Shown here: positions 59,740 to 64,000 of the stretch, in pieces
How the letters are laid out: each line of letters starts with the position of its first letter
Position numbering within the stretch: the stretch's first letter is position 1
Origin: Distichodus sexfasciatus
Lineage: Eukaryota; Chordata; Actinopteri; Characiformes; Distichodontidae
Length of the DNA stretch: 64,000 bases
Assembly (NCBI GenBank): GCA_032718565.1
Contig: JAVGVS010000011.1
Span: forward strand, 1,466,905 to 1,530,904
Direction: 5' to 3'
Position numbers and translations under genes: made by a program
The notes under the pieces: model-generated
Database searches by the model: none
Told to the model about the DNA's origin: nothing
What the model saw: the letters and a program-made list of their open reading frames with translations, nothing else

Positions 59740-59850
59740 TGCGGCGTGTTGGCGCCTGCCCAGGGTTGGTCCCCGCCTTGCACCCATAGGCTCCATTCCC
59801 CCCACGACCCCGGCTGGGATTAAGCGGTTCAGATGATGCATGAATGAATG
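59740..59850 (-). repeat. Repeat family D fragment
   Basis: Reverse copy: cctgcccagggttggtcccc gccttgcaccc, taggctccattccccccacg, ggctgggattaagcggttca. Confidence 0.75.
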
Positions 59851-59859
59851 AGATCAAAA

Positions 59860-59985
59860 GGAAGCTTTTTGATTGGCAGCACCTGTGGAGCCGCGCTTAG
59901 GGACAGTACCTTGCTCATATGAGTAGTTCTCTTCAGTGGTACTCTTTTACCAGTCCCGAACCAGAACCCTCCAATCACAAGCCAG
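59860..59985 (-). repeat. SINE family A, head half
   Basis: cttagggacagtaccttgct cat, cagtggtactcttttaccag tcccgaacc; the tail half is missing. Confidence 0.7.
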
Positions 59986-61074
59986 CTCCTAATTTTACGC
60001 AAGCAATCAGGCTCTAAATTACGCAAGGCCCAGTTAACTGTATTAGTTATGTTCTTCAAAAAGCGGGGAATATAAATAGCTCCGAGGTGTTACTCAGGGG
60101 TGTAAATTAGGCCTAATAAGTAAGGAGAAGGCTGCTCTGGCTTTTTGGCCTCTGGGCCATCTGTGTGCGTAGCACAGGCAGCAGGCAGGATGCTACTGTC
60201 GGCCTGTAAGAGCAGATCTGCAGTAATTGGGGAAGCATGGGCAGAGGTGTGGGAGGGTGCAGAGTGGAGACCTCACCTGAACCTGAGCACAGACAGCTGG
60301 CCAGAACGGCCGGACAGCAGGGCCTGGAGGTGATGCCAAAGGCAATGGTGGGAATAAATGCCCCACTCTCCTTGAGACTTTAAATGAGCACATTTTAAAT
60401 TAGGTGGACCCAAAATTCAGTGCAGTAGAGATTTTGCACAATTTTCACAAACCTGTAAGCAGTGTTGTGTGTGATATCTCTGGTAAAGTTTTGGCAAGAT
60501 CGCTGGTTTGCCATTAAAAAAATGGTTTACAGAAGCACAGATCTGGAACAGTGACAGGTGGAACGTTGCGCATTAGTCCAGCTGTGCTGCGTCCCATCTT
60601 CCGTCTCCGCAATTACAGCAAAGTCGGCCAGCTTTACTGTTTAATCCTGGCCTTCCTGCCACATCAGGACGCAGGACATCCATAATTAATGAGCAGAAAG
60701 GGAGCTGAGTAGAGGGGGAAGTGAACTGTAGGAGAGGAGACTGAGATTGATTATGTGTCTCACAACTACATCCGGACGAAGGAGAGGACTTATGACGTCA
60801 CCCAGAGGACTACAGAACCTTCAAAGAGTTGCAGTGCTGCAGTTCTATTACAAATTCGACTCTGCCATATGCTGAACCCAAAACTGTAAATAACTCAATA
60901 ACATAGCACACCTCCAGAACTAGCCGTATGTTATCATAAAATTAGAAATACTAGTTTTGTGTTAGCGGAAATTAACATTATCAAGTGACAGGAGCCAGAA
61001 CCAATGTGGCATCGACATTTTCTCCACAAATCGCAGTAATGTAATGATTCACAGGAACAACAATATAGTCTATA

Positions 61075-61295
61075 GCACATCACACAGTACACCACAACAA
61101 AATGTGACCGCTGCATTTGACCCATCCATGAAGGATCAGTGAGCAGCTGTCATGAGCAGTACGCAGGCAGGAGTGCTTGGAGACAGTCCTTTGCTCATGA
61201 GTACCTCGGTTGTCCTGTTATCGGTCTGGGATTTAAAACAGTGACCTTCCGATCACGGGGCAAACTCCCTAACAATTACACTACCAACTGCCCGC
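61075..61295 (-). repeat. SINE family A
   Basis: caccacaacaaaatgtgacc, gacccatccatgaaggatca, tttgctcatgagtacctcgg, cttccgatcacggggcaaac, tccctaacaattacac. Confidence 0.85.
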
Positions 61296-61589
61296 GAACT
61301 GATGGTAGTGTAGAATTCAGACTGATTTGTGAATTCACTTTTTATCCTGGGAGAGCCTAAACACACACCTGGGAGAGCCCCAGAACAAGACCCTTAACCT
61401 CAAGTTGCTCTAAGGAGACCATGCACAGGCAAGATAGTAAGACCAGGAGCCGCTGGCTAATAGGATTCAGAGAGGCAGAAGTTGCCAAACCCGCCCCTAA
61501 CCGCCAAAATTCAATTTCTTTCGTAAACCGCCAGAGAAATCTCACACTGCTAAAAAAAGCCACTCGCCTGCAATTCATCAGCGGCGAGA

Positions 61590-61830
61590 GGACATTTAAC
61601 ACATCGAGAGGAAAAAGACATTTGAGAGAGGAAAATACAGTTCAAGGCTACAATAATATCACAAATCACGCCAATCGATTCTTAATTTGTGCCTTCCTAG
61701 TTTCGCCACATATGCCGCTGCTGCATTTCTTGAAATTTACACCGTTAAAATTTTTGCGTAAGCCATTTTTCACGCCAGAAGTTTTGGCACTGATGATGCC
61801 ACACCTTATAAAGCTTTAGGAAAAGATCAA
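61590..61830 (-). mobile_element. Diverged arm of the 57850 inverted-repeat element
   Basis: acatttaacacatcgagagg aaaaagaca, aataatatcacaaatcacgc caatcgattcttaatttgtg follow the order of the right arm at 58210-58362. Confidence 0.65.
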
Positions 61831-62689
61831 CCCGCAAATTTTTGAATCGATATCGTATTTTTACCCAGGAATCGACATACTGATCGTGAATCGATTTTTT
61901 GAACCCAGCCCTATAAACAATAAATGAGGTGGACTGAGGCTTAGGTCAGTTTAAAGTCCAGAGAATTGTCCAGTGCAAAGAAGCTCTGATTAAAGTGACA
62001 TTTTACCCATAGATACTAATGAGGCAAACAGGAAACAAATGTCAAATAGTCCATATAATTAGAGAGTGCGCCCTCTTATCTCGAACATTACACTCGACAA
62101 ACTTCCTCAGAAATGCTCAGGAGGCTTTTGTGATCATGGAAGTGCAATGGAAACCATATAATACATTTGTTTACTGTCTAAACGAATTCTTTTAAGAGCG
62201 GCATAATTGACCCAGTAGGGGCTGACCTGCTTCCTTCACACAAACATGATTTAACAGGAACACTATCCAAGCATTTAAATCTTTGACTGAGCCCAGCGGA
62301 GACTTTTTCCATCTATCAAAATAGCCGGTGCCTAACCTCCCTCGGAGGGGCTTTGAGTGGATTCCGCTCTCTGCCTATCCGCTTTCTGGCTACGGCCGCA
62401 GTGGTCTCTCTAGAGGCCGGGTTTAAAGGGCTGGGGAAGGGCTGACACACATTTCAGCGGAGCTGTTTAGAGACCCCCCACGGACTCGCTGTTGCGCTTT
62501 GTCGCTAATTTCATTAGCTGCAGGCTAGTCATCAGCCAGCAAGTTCCCCACGCCAGGCAAACAGGGTTGAGACACTCCACCCTCCTCCCTTGCACACCAC
62601 TTTTCTCTCTGGATCTCCATCTTTCATATCTCTCTCACCACTGTCCCTGCCCTTTACCTTCCATTTCTGTCTCCCTTTCCATCTAATTC

Positions 62690-62775
62690 ACATTTACAGC
62701 ATTAGCAGACACTAAATTTTTATCTAGAGCGACTCCCATTTCCTAATTACAGGGACAGTCTCCTGGGATAACTTA
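62690..62775 (-). repeat. SINE family B / L2 tail fragment
   Basis: cacatttacagcattagcag acactaaatttttatctaga gcgactcccatttcctaatt acagggacagtctcc: reverse of the shared tail. Confidence 0.7.
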
Positions 62776-64000
62776 ATATATTTCCACTCTTTTTCTTCTT
62801 ACTTTCACTTTGCCTGACCCCAAAAATTTCCTCGAGGGGAGAGGAATTGTGCACTGAAAGGGAAAGCACATGACGCTGACAGACAAACCTAATTAAAACG
62901 GAACAGTATTACACGGCATCCAAATGAAATCAAGACATACAAGAGGGGGAAACGGGAAAAGGGGGAGGGTGCAAGGTACAGGCGAGAGGAAGTTTCGGAG
63001 AGGCGGGCCAGAGGTGATGTTGATAGAGAAGCTGATGGGTTTCAGATGTCAGGATTATTGCTTGTGTCAGCCAACAGACAGAACACGGCACACACAGGGC
63101 ACTGTCCAGAGGGTGAGGGGAATTCCGGCCCCTGGCCCAAAGTGCACACACAAATTTTCACATGCTTGGAGATATGGCTCACTATCTAACATTCTCTCGC
63201 TGAGGGAGAGTAAACAATCCAGCACATTTCAAGAGAAACAACATGCAATTACAGAAAAACTGTTTTTATGAGGAGAAAGAGAAAAGAGGAAGGTCAGAAA
63301 GGTAAAAGGGGACACAAGCAACAGATGTATTCATTTCAACAACATGATACACATAAGAAAATGTTATAATTGCTATATGTACCATATTTCATAATGTTAA
63401 TCATCAAGCAAGACTTACAGTATTTAATGCTGTTTACCAGGTTTCATTTGATCCTTTGGTTAAAATTTTGTTTACATTTGATTTGGAAAAGTTGGTACAC
63501 ACTCAATATTATGTCTTTTAGTTCTCATATTTCAAACACCCACCACACCCCACTTTCTGAACTCTGTCTGGTGTATTTTTATCTGCAGGGTACAGTGTGG
63601 ACGGAGTTAAAAGATTAGAGCCACACGGTTGTCAACAGGCAGGAATACTGCACAGCTGCACTGTTGGTAGAGACACAAATGATCTCTCACCACTTAGAGC
63701 AGTAGCATACCTGCCATCACAGCAGGTCAGCCGCCAGGATCATAAACATAACTGTTGCATGTTATTGTCAGCCCAGAAGTATCACAAGGTTTTTAAAAGC
63801 GACTGTATAAAAACTACAAATGAATTCTAATGGCAATGTTATGTCAGCAGCTATTTTTATACTTGATGCCAATATAGGCTTTCATTTCCACCACAATCTC
63901 CAAGCAGAAACATTCAGTACAGATTTATGGCTAGAAGAATGAGTTAATACCATACTATTATAAACCTGCATCAAAAGATGATGAACTCACACTCAAGCTA

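Larger units (their letters stand above)
49133..64000. other. Intron 1 or 5' flank of atp8a1: repeats, no exon recognised
   Basis: No open frame here resembles a protein I know, and no match to the short first coding exon of ATP8A1 was seen on either strand. Contents recognised: SINE copies (55470, 59850, 61075), L2-tail pieces (50065, 61375, 62690), hAT-like debris (52672-53500, 55248-55800, 57238-58460), a long inverted repeat (57850-58362) and a GA microsatellite (56453-56485). The remaining unique sequence is ordinary AT-rich intergenic or intronic DNA. Confidence 0.7.

Noticed and set aside
1..64000. CRISPR array, prophage, operon or other prokaryotic system
   Set aside because: No regular direct repeats with unique spacers, no dense coding, and clear vertebrate exon-intron structure.

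Overview
The window is vertebrate, almost certainly teleost fish, nuclear DNA. About 98% of it is intronic or flanking sequence, and the coding signal is a set of small exons with GT-AG borders. The intervening DNA is full of tRNA-derived SINEs, Tc1-like and hAT-like DNA-transposon debris, CA/GA microsatellites and minisatellites. The repeat mix is typical of ray-finned fish, perhaps ostariophysan (low confidence). There is no prokaryotic gene organisation, CRISPR array, phage or operon.

One gene is recognisable: atp8a1, the P4-ATPase phospholipid flippase ATP8A1, on the minus strand and read from about 49.1 kb down to 6.26 kb. Fifteen coding exons were placed by translation and splice sites. 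They run from exon 2 (49018-49132) to a 45-nt exon (6256-6300) and cover roughly residues 17-447 of the human numbering. They include the TM1 QQ pair, the A-domain DGET loop, the TM4 PISL segment and the DKTGT phosphorylation site. Exon phases join in frame throughout, except at exon 10. Exon 1 was not found in the 14.9 kb to the right, and the N-domain, the rest of the P-domain and TM5-10 lie beyond the left edge.

Three points about the gene stand out. Two homologous 74-bp exons (31305-31378 and 30460-30533) have identical phases and must be mutually exclusive alternatives of one A-domain segment. The 45-nt exon at 6256-6300 is frame-neutral and so a natural cassette exon. Neighbouring exons 10 and 11 (26510-26628 and 25231-25405) carry indels and GC instead of GT donors, which suggests either locally noisy assembly or real decay.

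By region: 1-6.2 kb is intron 15, with SINEs, a hAT MITE nested in a SINE, and a minisatellite. 6.3-13.4 kb is intron 14 with repeats. 13.4-16.6 kb holds exons 14-12. 16.6-25.2 kb is intron 11, with a BED-finger hAT element, a 599-bp TIR element, an L2-like LINE tail and a 0.6-kb purine tract. 25.2-33.1 kb is the exon-dense A-domain block. 33.2-41 kb has 1.4 kb of pyrimidine tract, Tc1 debris and exons 4 and 3. 41-49 kb is intron 2, with hAT debris and a 42-bp minisatellite open in all three frames. 49.1-64 kb is intron 1 or upstream DNA with repeats only. I saw no previously undescribed multi-gene system; the novelty is in the splicing architecture, the damaged exon pair and several transposon families.
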